DNA of 6,447 bases from the NCBI GenBank assembly GCA_031289165.1, contig JAITPZ010000026.1, positions 1 to 6,447 on the forward strand. The letters are read 5' to 3'. Position numbers and translations under genes: made by a program. The notes under the pieces are model-generated. The model ran no database searches and was not told where the DNA came from. It saw only the letters and a list, made by a program, of their open reading frames with translations. The stretch is from Synergistaceae bacterium. GTDB lineage: Bacteria > Synergistota > Synergistia > Synergistales > Aminobacteriaceae. Every line of letters begins with the position of its first letter. Within the stretch, counting starts at the first letter, position 1. Positions 1 to 6,447 of this stretch are shown here, piece by piece.

Positions 1-213
1 ATGAGGGAGAAAGTCGTAGGCGGGAGGGACGGGATCGGGACCTATCCACCGCACGCGTTTTTTCCGCAGCGTCCCCGCCTCGAAGAGGGCCGTGGCCGAC
101 CCTAAAGCGTCGCCGTCCATCTTCATATGGGAAAAAATACTCCAGGAAGGAGCGGCGGAAAGGACGCCGGCCACCTGTGAAAACAGTTCCGGAGAAATTT
201 CGGAACGCGCCAT
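1..213 (-). CDS. nrnA: DHH-family phosphoesterase, NrnA-type nanoRNase / pAp phosphatase (5' part only)
   Basis: Only the first 71 codons are present; the gene runs off the left edge (family members are about 310-340 residues). The frame starts at ATG 213-211, one base after the rbfA stop, and is open to the edge. Residues 28-39 read SHMKMDGDALGS, which matches the first motif of DHH phosphoesterases (usually SHxxPDGDAxGS). H29, D33 and D35 are the expected metal ligands; the usual Pro before the DGD is Met here. A later stretch, VPPAYDFLPH, fits the NrnA pattern around the second strand-helix unit. Members of this family degrade 2-5 nt RNAs to mononucleotides and often dephosphorylate pAp in the cytoplasm. 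A gene of this type after rbfA is a common arrangement, which supports the call. An upstream GGAG inside the rbfA tail is 13 nt away, so translation is probably coupled to rbfA. The substrate range cannot be told from this fragment. Confidence 0.85.
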   Translation of the reverse strand, partial: MARSEISPELFSQVAGVLSAAPSWSIFSHMKMDGDALGSATALFEAGTLRKKRVRWIGPDPVPPAYDFLPH

Positions 214-214
214 T

Positions 215-658
215 TTATCTCACACGCTCCTTCGCGGCCGTCTCTTTTTCTGTATCCCCGTCTCCATCATCATCATCTTCTTCTTCATCATCCCGCTCGT
301 CGGCGTCGTTTTCCACGGCGTCAAGTCCCAGTTTGCGCAGAATATCGTCGATATGCCGCCCGTAGTCCGTGGACTGGTCGGGCACAAATTCGAGAGCCGG
401 AGTATGCCGCAGCGTCAGCACCTGCCCCAGCATCGTCCGCAGCGCCCCCTTCGCGTTTTGCAGCTCACTCAGCACGGCCGCGCGCGCGTCGGGGTCCAGC
501 GTCGTGAAGTACACGCGCGCGAACTCGAGATCCCGCGCGCATTCCACGCCCGTTATGATGGCGTTTTTCGCCACGTCGTTCCTGACGCGCTGCTCCAGCA
601 GCAACGATATCTCACGCTGCAGCTGCTTATTGATCCTCGCCATGCGAAACGTCGTCAA
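215..658 (-). CDS. rbfA: 30S ribosome-binding factor A
   Basis: 147 residues. RbfA binds the 30S subunit near the 16S rRNA 5' end and helps late small-subunit maturation. The single type II KH-like domain spans about residues 5-110: a first helix with QLQREISLLLEQ, the central strand with ARVYFTTLD, and the C-terminal signature LRHTPALEFVPDQS followed by the IDDILRKL helix. I chose TTG at 658-656 because AGGAGGTG lies just upstream with about 9 nt between AGGAGG and TTG; the in-frame ATG at 643-641 is too far from that SD. The start also leaves a normal short lead before the first helix. The C-terminus is unusual: residues 113-138 form a low-complexity tail made mostly of Asp and Glu, encoded by runs of GAT and GAA. 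The gene follows infB after 104 nt and runs into nrnA with one base between. Confidence 0.95.
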   Translation of the reverse strand: MTTFRMARINKQLQREISLLLEQRVRNDVAKNAIITGVECARDLEFARVYFTTLDPDARAAVLSELQNAKGALRTMLGQVLTLRHTPALEFVPDQSTDYGRHIDDILRKLGLDAVENDADERDDEEEDDDDGDGDTEKETAAKERVR

Positions 659-664
659 ATCTGT

Positions 665-700
665 TCACCTCCTGCCGGAAGCCCGCGACCACAAACACAT
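665..700 (-). other. Possible 11-codon mini-ORF in front of rbfA
   Basis: In the 104-nt gap between infB and rbfA, an ATG at 700-698 opens an 11-residue frame (MCLWSRASGRR) whose TGA stop lies inside the rbfA SD. A GGAAG sequence stands about 4 nt before the ATG. If translated, ribosomes would stop on the rbfA ribosome-binding site, which could couple or hinder rbfA initiation. The frame is short enough to arise by chance, and nothing else supports it. Confidence 0.2.
666..673 (-). promoter_or_regulatory. Strong Shine-Dalgarno site of rbfA
   Basis: AGGAGGTG on the minus strand is a full match to the 16S rRNA anti-SD. It sits 7 nt (from the last G) or 9 nt (from AGGAGG) before the TTG at 658-656 and 22 nt before the next ATG. 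It therefore decides the TTG start. It also contains the stop codon of a possible 11-codon mini-ORF (700-665). Confidence 0.85.
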
Positions 701-762
701 TTATCTTCCTTTACCGGCTTTTAGCTGTTCCAGCTTCAGGCCTTTAAATTCAGGTCAGAAAA

Positions 763-2764
<2,002 letters not shown>

Positions 2765-2787
<23 letters not shown>

Positions 2788-3403
2788 GGGCGATTCCCCC
2801 TTCTTTAAGCAACATTTTTATCCTGTCCGCCAGACCGTTACGCTCCGGCAGCGCCACTGCCTGCACGTTTGCAGCCCCCAGCGCCGCCGAAAGCTCCTCC
2901 GCGGAAAGGGGCAGACGAAGGCACACGTGCCCCGCTTCGCCGGTCCGTTCGATAATCGCCCCGACCGATTCGGAGCGGTCGGCGACGGTCAGGATCAGCA
3001 GATGTTCCTTCATATACTGCGATTTTACACTATCCGTACCGATGTGGATCAAACCGGCGCGACGCGCCAGTCCCAGGAGAGAACGCAACTCTCTCCGGAC
3101 TTCTTCCTCGCCGCGTCCCCCTCCTCCGGAGGCGACGTATTTTTCCAGCCCGTCGTAGAAACCGGGCGGGATCTCCGCCTTCAGCGCCCGGCCCAGCGCC
3201 CCGGTTTTCCGCGCCTTTGCGACGCACTCCCCGCGGGCGCAGAGATAGGCTCCCCTCCCCGGAAGTTTCCCCCGTTCATCCAGGAAAACGGTTCCGTCGG
3301 GAGAGCGAACGACGCGAATCAGGGCCCGACGAAAGGACTCCTCTTTGCAGGCGACGCAGGTTCGAGGCCGCTGTCGGGGAGAGGCGCCGGACATGACCGT
3401 CAC
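2765..3403 (-). CDS. YlxR (RnpM, DUF448) fused to L7Ae-like YlxQ RNA-binding protein
   Basis: 212 residues from GTG 3403-3401. Residues 12-75 are a YlxR domain: RTCVACK near the start, the GRGAYLC motif (49-55), and Cys at 16, 19, 55 and 60. About residues 104-200 are an L7Ae/L30e-like domain with the YlxQ signature LLGLARRAG (109-117), followed by the LLILTVAD strand. The two are joined by a glycine-rich linker around residues 92-98. In many bacteria these are two adjacent genes between nusA and infB. YlxR has been described as a regulator of RNase P RNA in Bacillus; L7Ae-like proteins bind kink-turn RNA. The role of the fused protein is inferred only. GGAGGAG stands 8 nt before the GTG, whose bases overlap the nusA stop by 4 nt. 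The alternative ATG at 3394-3392 gives 209 residues and has a weaker GGAG 8 nt upstream. The 3' end overlaps infB by 23 nt. Confidence 0.93.
2796..2802 (-). promoter_or_regulatory. Shine-Dalgarno site of infB
   Basis: AAGGGGG on the minus strand lies 8 nt before the TTG at 2787-2785. It favours the TTG over the ATG at 2778-2776. The site lies inside the 3' end of the ylxR-ylxQ fusion gene. The same heptamer with the same spacing precedes the small ORF at 5503. Confidence 0.6.
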
Positions 3404-4500
3404 TCCGCCTTCTCCTCCACGAAGTCGTGGAAGATGTCCGACAGGGTGGGCATCCGCTCGACCTCCAGGGCGTTGATGTCGATCTTCCACCCGGTGAGGC
3501 GGGCGGAAAGGCGCACGTTCTGCCCCGCCTTGCCTATGGCCAGCGAGAGCTGATCGGGATACACATAAACCTGAACGGATCGCTCCTGGTCCAGAACGGG
3601 CTCGACCTTCGCCACCCTGGCGGGAGAAAGCGAGTTGCGAATGTAAAGCAACGGGTCGCCGTTCCAGATGACGACGTCGACCTTCTCCCCGGCCAGCTCC
3701 CGACTGACCGACTTGATGCGCACACCGCCGTTGCCCACGCAGGCGCCGACGGGATCGACGTTGGAATCGAGCGTCATCAGGGCGACCTTCGCCCTCGCCC
3801 CGCCCTCGCGCACGATGTTCTTGACCTCGATAACGCCGTCGGCGATCTCGGGGACCTCGAGCTCCAGCAGCTTGCGCAGCAGCCCCGGATGCGTGCGCGA
3901 GACGACGATACGGGGTCCTCGCGTCGTCTGGCGGACGTCCAGCACAAAAAACTTCATGCGGTCACCGGGGTTGTATTTTTCACCGGTGATCCGCTCCTCC
4001 CTCGGAAGGATGCCCTCGGTGCGTTCGTTCAGGCGGATGAGGACCTGGTTGTTCTCGGACTTGAACACGACGCCCGTCATCATCTCCCCGACCCTGCCGG
4101 CAAACTCGTCATAAATGACCTGCCGTTCCGCGTCCTTCAGGCGCTGGATGATCACCTGCCGCGCCGTCTGAGCGGCGATGCGGCCGAAATCTTCCGGGTT
4201 TTTCTCGATGCGCAGCACGTCCCCGACCGCCAGCCCCTTATAGCCCAGTTTTTTCGCGCCCGCCACGGTGATCTCCGTGTCCTCCGACTCGACCTTCTTC
4301 ACGACGTTGCGCAGTTCGCTGACCGATACGTTGCCGCTCTCGAAATCGATGTGAACCTCGACCTCCTGATTGCCTCCCTGGTATTTTTTGTACGCAGAGA
4401 TAAGAGCAGCCTCAAGGCTCGAGGCGATCAGTTCCGTAGAAAGGCCCCGTTCCCTGGTGATCTGATTCAATGCACGTAGAAAGTCGCGCCCCAGCTGCAT
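3400..4500 (-). CDS. nusA: Transcription termination/antitermination factor NusA
   Basis: 366 residues. NusA binds the RNA polymerase flap and nascent RNA and modulates pausing, intrinsic termination and antitermination. Domains in order: N-terminal polymerase-binding domain (about 1-130, with the typical LEAALISAYKKY), S1 domain (about 136-200, ending PRIVVSRTHP), KH1 (about 202-275, with DPVGACVG) and KH2 (about 280-345, with LAIGKAGQNVRLSARLTGWKIDI). The C-terminal acidic repeats of E. coli NusA are absent, as in Gram-positives and Thermotoga. The KH1 loop reads VGNGGVRI; most NusA proteins have Lys or Arg as the second x of this GxxG. The ATG directly follows the rimP stop with no gap, and AGGAGGA is 7 nt upstream, inside the rimP 3' end. 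The stop overlaps the next gene's GTG by 4 nt. Confidence 0.97.
   Translation of the reverse strand: MQLGRDFLRALNQITRERGLSTELIASSLEAALISAYKKYQGGNQEVEVHIDFESGNVSVSELRNVVKKVESEDTEITVAGAKKLGYKGLAVGDVLRIEKNPEDFGRIAAQTARQVIIQRLKDAERQVIYDEFAGRVGEMMTGVVFKSENNQVLIRLNERTEGILPREERITGEKYNPGDRMKFFVLDVRQTTRGPRIVVSRTHPGLLRKLLELEVPEIADGVIEVKNIVREGGARAKVALMTLDSNVDPVGACVGNGGVRIKSVSRELAGEKVDVVIWNGDPLLYIRNSLSPARVAKVEPVLDQERSVQVYVYPDQLSLAIGKAGQNVRLSARLTGWKIDINALEVERMPTLSDIFHDFVEEKAE
3412..3418 (-). promoter_or_regulatory. Shine-Dalgarno site of the ylxR-ylxQ gene
   Basis: GGAGGAG on the minus strand lies within the last codons of nusA and 8 nt before the GTG at 3403-3401. It supports a GTG start overlapping the nusA stop. 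The ATG three codons later is also possible. Confidence 0.6.
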
Positions 4501-5040
4501 TTAATGCTCCTCCTCATGTTCCCCGTCCTTATCCACTTTTCGTTTTTTACTCCCCGATTTTCTCTTCGGCTCCCGGGGTTCCAACCCCCTGAAAACCAGC
4601 GTCGCCCGCGCCACGAGGCCAAACGGAACAACCCTTGGCCCCTCCCCGGTCAGAAGGGTCACCGACGTCTCGTCGGATTGCCCGATGATCCCCACGTGGA
4701 CCTTTCGTCCGTCGATCAGCTCCAGCGTTTTGATTCGCGCCTCTTTGCCGTTGAAGCGCACGTAGTCGGCAGGGGTAAACAGGGGCCTTTCCAGGCCGGG
4801 AGAGCTGACCTCGAGATAATACCTGCCGTTCAGCTCCGGAGGGTCGCTGCCGTCCAGATATCGATTCACCGCCTTCGAAACCACCTCGCAGTCCCTGATA
4901 TTGATCCCCCCGAGGGAGTCGATGAATACCCGCACCGCCGCTCCCCTTCCGGGTTCCGTCGTCAGGGCGGCGTGTACGCACTCGTAACCGAGTTTCGCGA
5001 CGATCTCCCCGATCTCCCGGATCATTTCCTCTTTTCCCAA
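4501..5040 (-). CDS. rimP: Ribosome maturation factor RimP
   Basis: 179 residues from TTG 5040-5038. RimP binds the free 30S subunit and helps form its central pseudoknot and place S12. The N-terminal alpha/beta domain covers about residues 3-86, with the diagnostic YYLEVSSPGLERPL (74-87). The C-terminal Sm-like barrel covers about 88-152 (FNGKEARIKTL, RKVHVGIIG, VPFGLVARATLVF). A charged tail follows: basic at 158-170, then acidic and His-rich at the end (EHEEEH). AGGAGG stands 7 nt before the TTG. The in-frame ATG at 5025-5023 has only AGAGG 2-3 nt upstream, and a longer GTG frame from 5106 would put the SD inside the gene. This is the first gene of the operon, behind a 187-nt predicted leader, and its stop abuts the nusA ATG. 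Confidence 0.95.
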   Translation of the reverse strand: MGKEEMIREIGEIVAKLGYECVHAALTTEPGRGAAVRVFIDSLGGINIRDCEVVSKAVNRYLDGSDPPELNGRYYLEVSSPGLERPLFTPADYVRFNGKEARIKTLELIDGRKVHVGIIGQSDETSVTLLTGEGPRVVPFGLVARATLVFRGLEPREPKRKSGSKKRKVDKDGEHEEEH

Positions 5041-5046
5041 AGCCGC

Positions 5047-5053
5047 ACCTCCT
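5047..5053 (-). promoter_or_regulatory. Strong Shine-Dalgarno site of rimP
   Basis: AGGAGGT on the minus strand, 7 nt (from AGGAGG) before TTG 5040-5038, decides the rimP start. It is preceded by AATTC, giving a 9-nt word AATTCAGGA that also occurs at the predicted transcription start (5227-5219). Confidence 0.85.
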
Positions 5054-5095
5054 GAATTCAAACCAGGGAAAGCAGGGCTCGTCCGCCCCTTCAGG

Positions 5096-5121
5096 AACCG
5101 GCCCACGGGGTCTCCCCGGTT
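5096..5121 (-). other. GC-rich hairpin in the rimP leader
   Basis: AACCGG (5121-5116 on the minus strand) can pair with CCGGTT (5101-5096) around a 14-nt loop. An overlapping alternative, CGGGG-AGA-CCCCG (5118-5106), is also perfect. The two folds exclude each other. No T tract follows on either strand, so it is not a terminator. It sits about 43 nt before the rimP SD; a regulatory role is only inferred. Confidence 0.4.
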
Positions 5122-5140
5122 TATTCAGCGCTCTCGAATA

Positions 5141-5180
5141 TCAAACAGCCATCAAACAAATCAAACAGCCATCAAACAAA
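5141..5180. repeat. Perfect 20-bp tandem duplication in the rimP leader
   Basis: Bases 5141-5160 and 5161-5180 are identical, with no spacer. Each unit holds two copies of TCAAACA, so the heptamer occurs four times, at starts 5141, 5152, 5161 and 5172. On the leader RNA this reads as four UGUUUGA words. The array starts immediately after the 9-bp hairpin on the transcribed strand and supplies its T-rich tail. A recent duplication by slippage is the simplest origin. Confidence 0.95.
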
Positions 5181-5204
5181 GAGAGTGGGCGCAAACCCAC
5201 TCTC
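5181..5204 (-). terminator. Intrinsic terminator-like hairpin, candidate leader attenuator of the rimP operon
   Basis: GAGAGTGGG (5204-5196 on the minus strand) pairs perfectly with CCCACTCTC (5189-5181) around a 6-nt loop, TTTGCG. On the minus strand it is followed at once by TTTGTTTGAT, a broken but T-rich tract; on the plus strand no T tract follows. It lies about 117 nt after the stop of the small acidic ORF and about 23 nt after the predicted start of rimP transcription. It could end read-through from gltX and also attenuate the rimP promoter. NusA autoregulation by leader terminators is known in E. coli, which makes attenuation plausible here. Confidence 0.65.
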
Positions 5205-5233
5205 CAAGTCAAAATCTGTCCTGAATTGAGGAT

Positions 5234-5262
5234 ATTATACACACTATCTCAAAAAATACAAA
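5234..5262 (-). promoter_or_regulatory. Predicted sigma-70-type promoter of the rimP-nusA-infB operon
   Basis: The minus strand carries a perfect TATAAT at 5239-5234. The -35 is weak: TTGTAT (5261-5256, 16-bp spacer) or TTTGTA (5262-5257, 17-bp spacer). An A+T-rich spacer with a T6 run lies between them. An A at 5227 is suitably placed as the start site, giving a leader of about 187 nt before the rimP TTG. The surrounding DNA is distinctly A+T-richer than the genes. Confidence 0.65.
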
Positions 5263-5320
5263 CACCTGCCCTCAGGATACGCTCCGTCGTCTTACGGAAG
5301 CAAAGGTCAGTCTCGCGCTT

Positions 5321-5503
5321 TTAAATGCAAAAATCCTTTATGAATTCCGCCCAGTCGTTCTCGATCAGGGTTTCGTAATCCTCGACGACGGTCGTGCCGA
5401 GAGATTCATCCGCCGAGACCTCGTCCTCCAGCACGGGAAGATCTTCCTCGGCCCTTCCCTGAAAGTTCTCGCACAGCGGGTTATGCACGTACACTCCGCC
5501 CAT
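5321..5503 (-). CDS. Small highly acidic protein of unknown function
   Basis: 60 residues from ATG 5503-5501. I do not recognise the family. About 16 residues are Asp or Glu and only two are Lys or Arg, so the protein should have a very low pI. There is no signal peptide or membrane segment; the acidic middle (about 18-33) is followed by a possible amphipathic C-terminal segment with DYETLIENDWAEFIKDFCI. There are two Cys, at 11 and 59. Support for coding: the ATG lies 15 nt after the gltX stop, AAGGGGG stands 8 nt before it, and about 72% of third codon positions are G or C, like the neighbours. It is likely cotranscribed with gltX. It could be a regulator or a mimic of nucleic acid, but that is speculation. 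Confidence 0.65.
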   Translation of the reverse strand: MGGVYVHNPLCENFQGRAEEDLPVLEDEVSADESLGTTVVEDYETLIENDWAEFIKDFCI

Positions 5504-5518
5504 TTCGTCCGCCCCCTT

Positions 5519-6447
5519 TCATCCATGCTTCGGAAATTTTTCGCCCTCCGGATTTTCCAGACGAGCCATCGTCGCCTCCCGCCCCAGCACGCGCATCAGA
5601 AGCGTCAGCGGAGGCCCGCTTTCCCGCCCGGTGAGGGCCAGCCTCAGGGGGTGGAAAAAGTCCTTTCCCTTCAGTCCCCGTCCCTTCATAAAAGCGCGCA
5701 GCTCTCCGTTCACCGTATCCTCATTCCAGATATCGACGGATCGAAGCGTCTCCCTCAGTTCGGGCAGCCAGGGCGCGTCACACGCGACAGCTCCCTCGAA
5801 CAGAACCTGAAGCGCGCCGCGCAGCAGGGGCAGTGTGCAGAACTCCTCCAGCAGGTCGTCGATCAGAAGCAGCAGCCCCGCCGCGTCGAACTTTCCGAAA
5901 CGGGGGTCGAGCGCCGTCAGGCTTTCCCGTATCGCGTCGCTTCCCAGCCGTCGCATCGCCTCTCTCTGCCGGTGGATCAGGTGCGCTTCATCGTGGACCG
6001 GCGAGGAGGTCGATACGCGATCCGGGGAGAATACGGCCGCCATTTCCTCCAGGGAGAAGAGCGAGACGGGCCCGGGAGGGGTCCAGCTCAGGGTCGAGAG
6101 GTAGGCGCAGAGCGCCTCCGGCAGGTATCCCTCCTCCCGATAGCGGCGTATGGGGGTCGAGCCGGTCCGCTTACTGAGCTTCTGCCGGTCCCCGGAGAGG
6201 ATCATCGGAATGTGAGCGCACAGGGGAGCGTTCCACCCCAGCGCGTCGAAAATCGCCTGCTGGCGCGCCGTGTTGGGAACGTGCTCGTCGCCACGGATGA
6301 CGTGCGTGATTTCCATCAGATGGTCGTCGACCACGGAGGCGAAAAGATAGGTTGCCTGTCCCTCGCTTCGCGCCACGACGAAATCGCCCATATCGGGAGC
6401 GAACGACAGCGTCCCGCGCACCAGGTCGTGAAACGCGATCGCGCGGG
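5519..6447 (-). CDS. gltX: Glutamyl-tRNA synthetase (C-terminal part, 5' end beyond the window)
   Basis: About 309 codons of an expected 470-490; the N-terminal Rossmann half with the HIGH motif lies beyond the right edge. The frame is open to the edge, and the GTG at 6421 is internal (the codons upstream read RAIAFHDL, matching the fDdlvRG element). The protein charges tRNA with glutamate in the cytoplasm. Landmarks are VVARSEGQATYLFASVVDDHLMEITHVIRGDEH (the active-site and acceptor-binding segment, given here as a motif guide at 6373-6275), the KLSKR form of the KMSKS loop at 6181-6167, and a C-terminal PLRLALTGRESGPPL followed by VLGREATMARL. The element usually reading FDxxKLxWxN (about 6010-5942) is poorly kept here: HDEAHLIHRQ. 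That may mark a divergent or second GltX copy. The gene runs into the small acidic ORF after 15 nt. Confidence 0.93.
   Translation of the reverse strand, partial: RAIAFHDLVRGTLSFAPDMGDFVVARSEGQATYLFASVVDDHLMEITHVIRGDEHVPNTARQQAIFDALGWNAPLCAHIPMILSGDRQKLSKRTGSTPIRRYREEGYLPEALCAYLSTLSWTPPGPVSLFSLEEMAAVFSPDRVSTSSPVHDEAHLIHRQREAMRRLGSDAIRESLTALDPRFGKFDAAGLLLLIDDLLEEFCTLPLLRGALQVLFEGAVACDAPWLPELRETLRSVDIWNEDTVNGELRAFMKGRGLKGKDFFHPLRLALTGRESGPPLTLLMRVLGREATMARLENPEGEKFPKHG

Larger units (their letters stand above)
5141..5212 (-). other. Possible 23-codon leader ORF upstream of rimP
   Basis: A frame opening at TTG 5212-5210 runs 23 codons through the hairpin and both repeat copies to a TGA at 5143-5141. 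AGGA lies 6 nt before the TTG, close to the predicted 5' end of the transcript. If translated, a ribosome would cover the terminator-like hairpin, as in classical attenuation. The start is TTG, the SD is only four bases, and the peptide shows no run of one amino acid, so it may be chance. Confidence 0.15.

Noticed and set aside
92..724. 210-codon plus-strand frame opposite rbfA and nrnA
   Set aside because: Its hydrophobic Ile/Phe run near residues 57-72 is simply the complement of the GAT/GAA repeats that encode the RbfA acidic tail, not a true membrane segment.
723..735. Small hairpin AGCTG-GAA-CAGCT between infB and rbfA
   Set aside because: Five base pairs with a 3-nt loop and no T tract after it on the minus strand, so not a terminator; likely weak or incidental.
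3427..4479. 350-codon open frame on the plus strand opposite nusA
   Set aside because: It mirrors the nusA frame and has the same Arg/Asp/His-rich look of a shadow frame, with no family signature.
5041..5106. Longer rimP start at GTG 5106-5104
   Set aside because: It would place the strong SD (5053-5047) inside the gene and add 22 residues with no match to RimP N-termini.
5141..5180. CRISPR or attachment-site reading of the tandem repeat
   Set aside because: There are only two adjacent units with no spacers, and no integrase, cas gene or tRNA nearby.
5251..5276. Possible terminator after the small acidic ORF: CCTG-AGGG-CAGG with a downstream T6 run on the minus strand
   Set aside because: The stem is only 4 bp and the T6 run starts 8 nt after it; the tract is better explained as the spacer of the rimP promoter.
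5041..5320. A tRNA gene (such as the metY found before rimP in E. coli) in the gap
   Set aside because: No cloverleaf, T-loop consensus or CCA-ending acceptor stem could be found on either strand by eye.

Overview
The window is a G+C-rich bacterial segment in which every convincing gene lies on the minus strand, so it reads right to left. It holds the conserved translation and transcription-factor cluster: 3' part of gltX, a small acidic reading frame, a 280-nt regulatory gap, then rimP, nusA, a ylxR-ylxQ fusion, infB, rbfA, and the first 71 codons of a DHH-family nanoRNase/pAp phosphatase gene (nrnA type). The order rimP-nusA-ylxR-ylxQ-infB-rbfA-nrnA is the arrangement seen in many Gram-positive and deep-branching bacteria. 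IF2 is of the short type (about 674 residues), NusA lacks the C-terminal acidic repeats of proteobacteria, and YlxR and the L7Ae-like YlxQ are one protein. My best guess is a member of the Synergistota or another deep-branching anaerobe, but that is inference from gene order and style, not a database match.

Right end (6447 to 5321): the catalytic C-terminal half and anticodon-binding part of glutamyl-tRNA synthetase, followed 15 nt later by a 60-codon, strongly acidic ORF of unknown function with its own Shine-Dalgarno (SD) sequence.

Regulatory gap (5320 to 5041): a perfect TATAAT -10 box facing rimP, a 9-bp perfect hairpin followed by a T-rich tract about 23 nt after the predicted start, a perfect 20-bp tandem duplication, a second GC hairpin, and the rimP SD. 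The terminator-like hairpin lies downstream of the promoter, so it looks like a leader attenuator rather than only the end of the gltX unit.

Operon body (5040 to 1): the genes are tightly packed. rimP and nusA abut, nusA and the ylxR-ylxQ fusion overlap by 4 nt, and the fusion and infB overlap by 23 nt. A 104-nt gap precedes rbfA, and nrnA begins one base after the rbfA stop. Four of the six operon genes (rimP, the fusion, infB, rbfA) are best read as starting at TTG or GTG, each supported by a well-placed SD. Together the products mature the 30S subunit (RimP, RbfA), control elongation, pausing and termination by RNA polymerase (NusA), bind structured RNA (YlxR/YlxQ), place initiator tRNA (IF2) and degrade very short RNAs (NrnA).

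This is mainly a housekeeping region. I see no wholly new system; the parts most worth attention are the leader, the small acidic ORF and the non-ATG starts.
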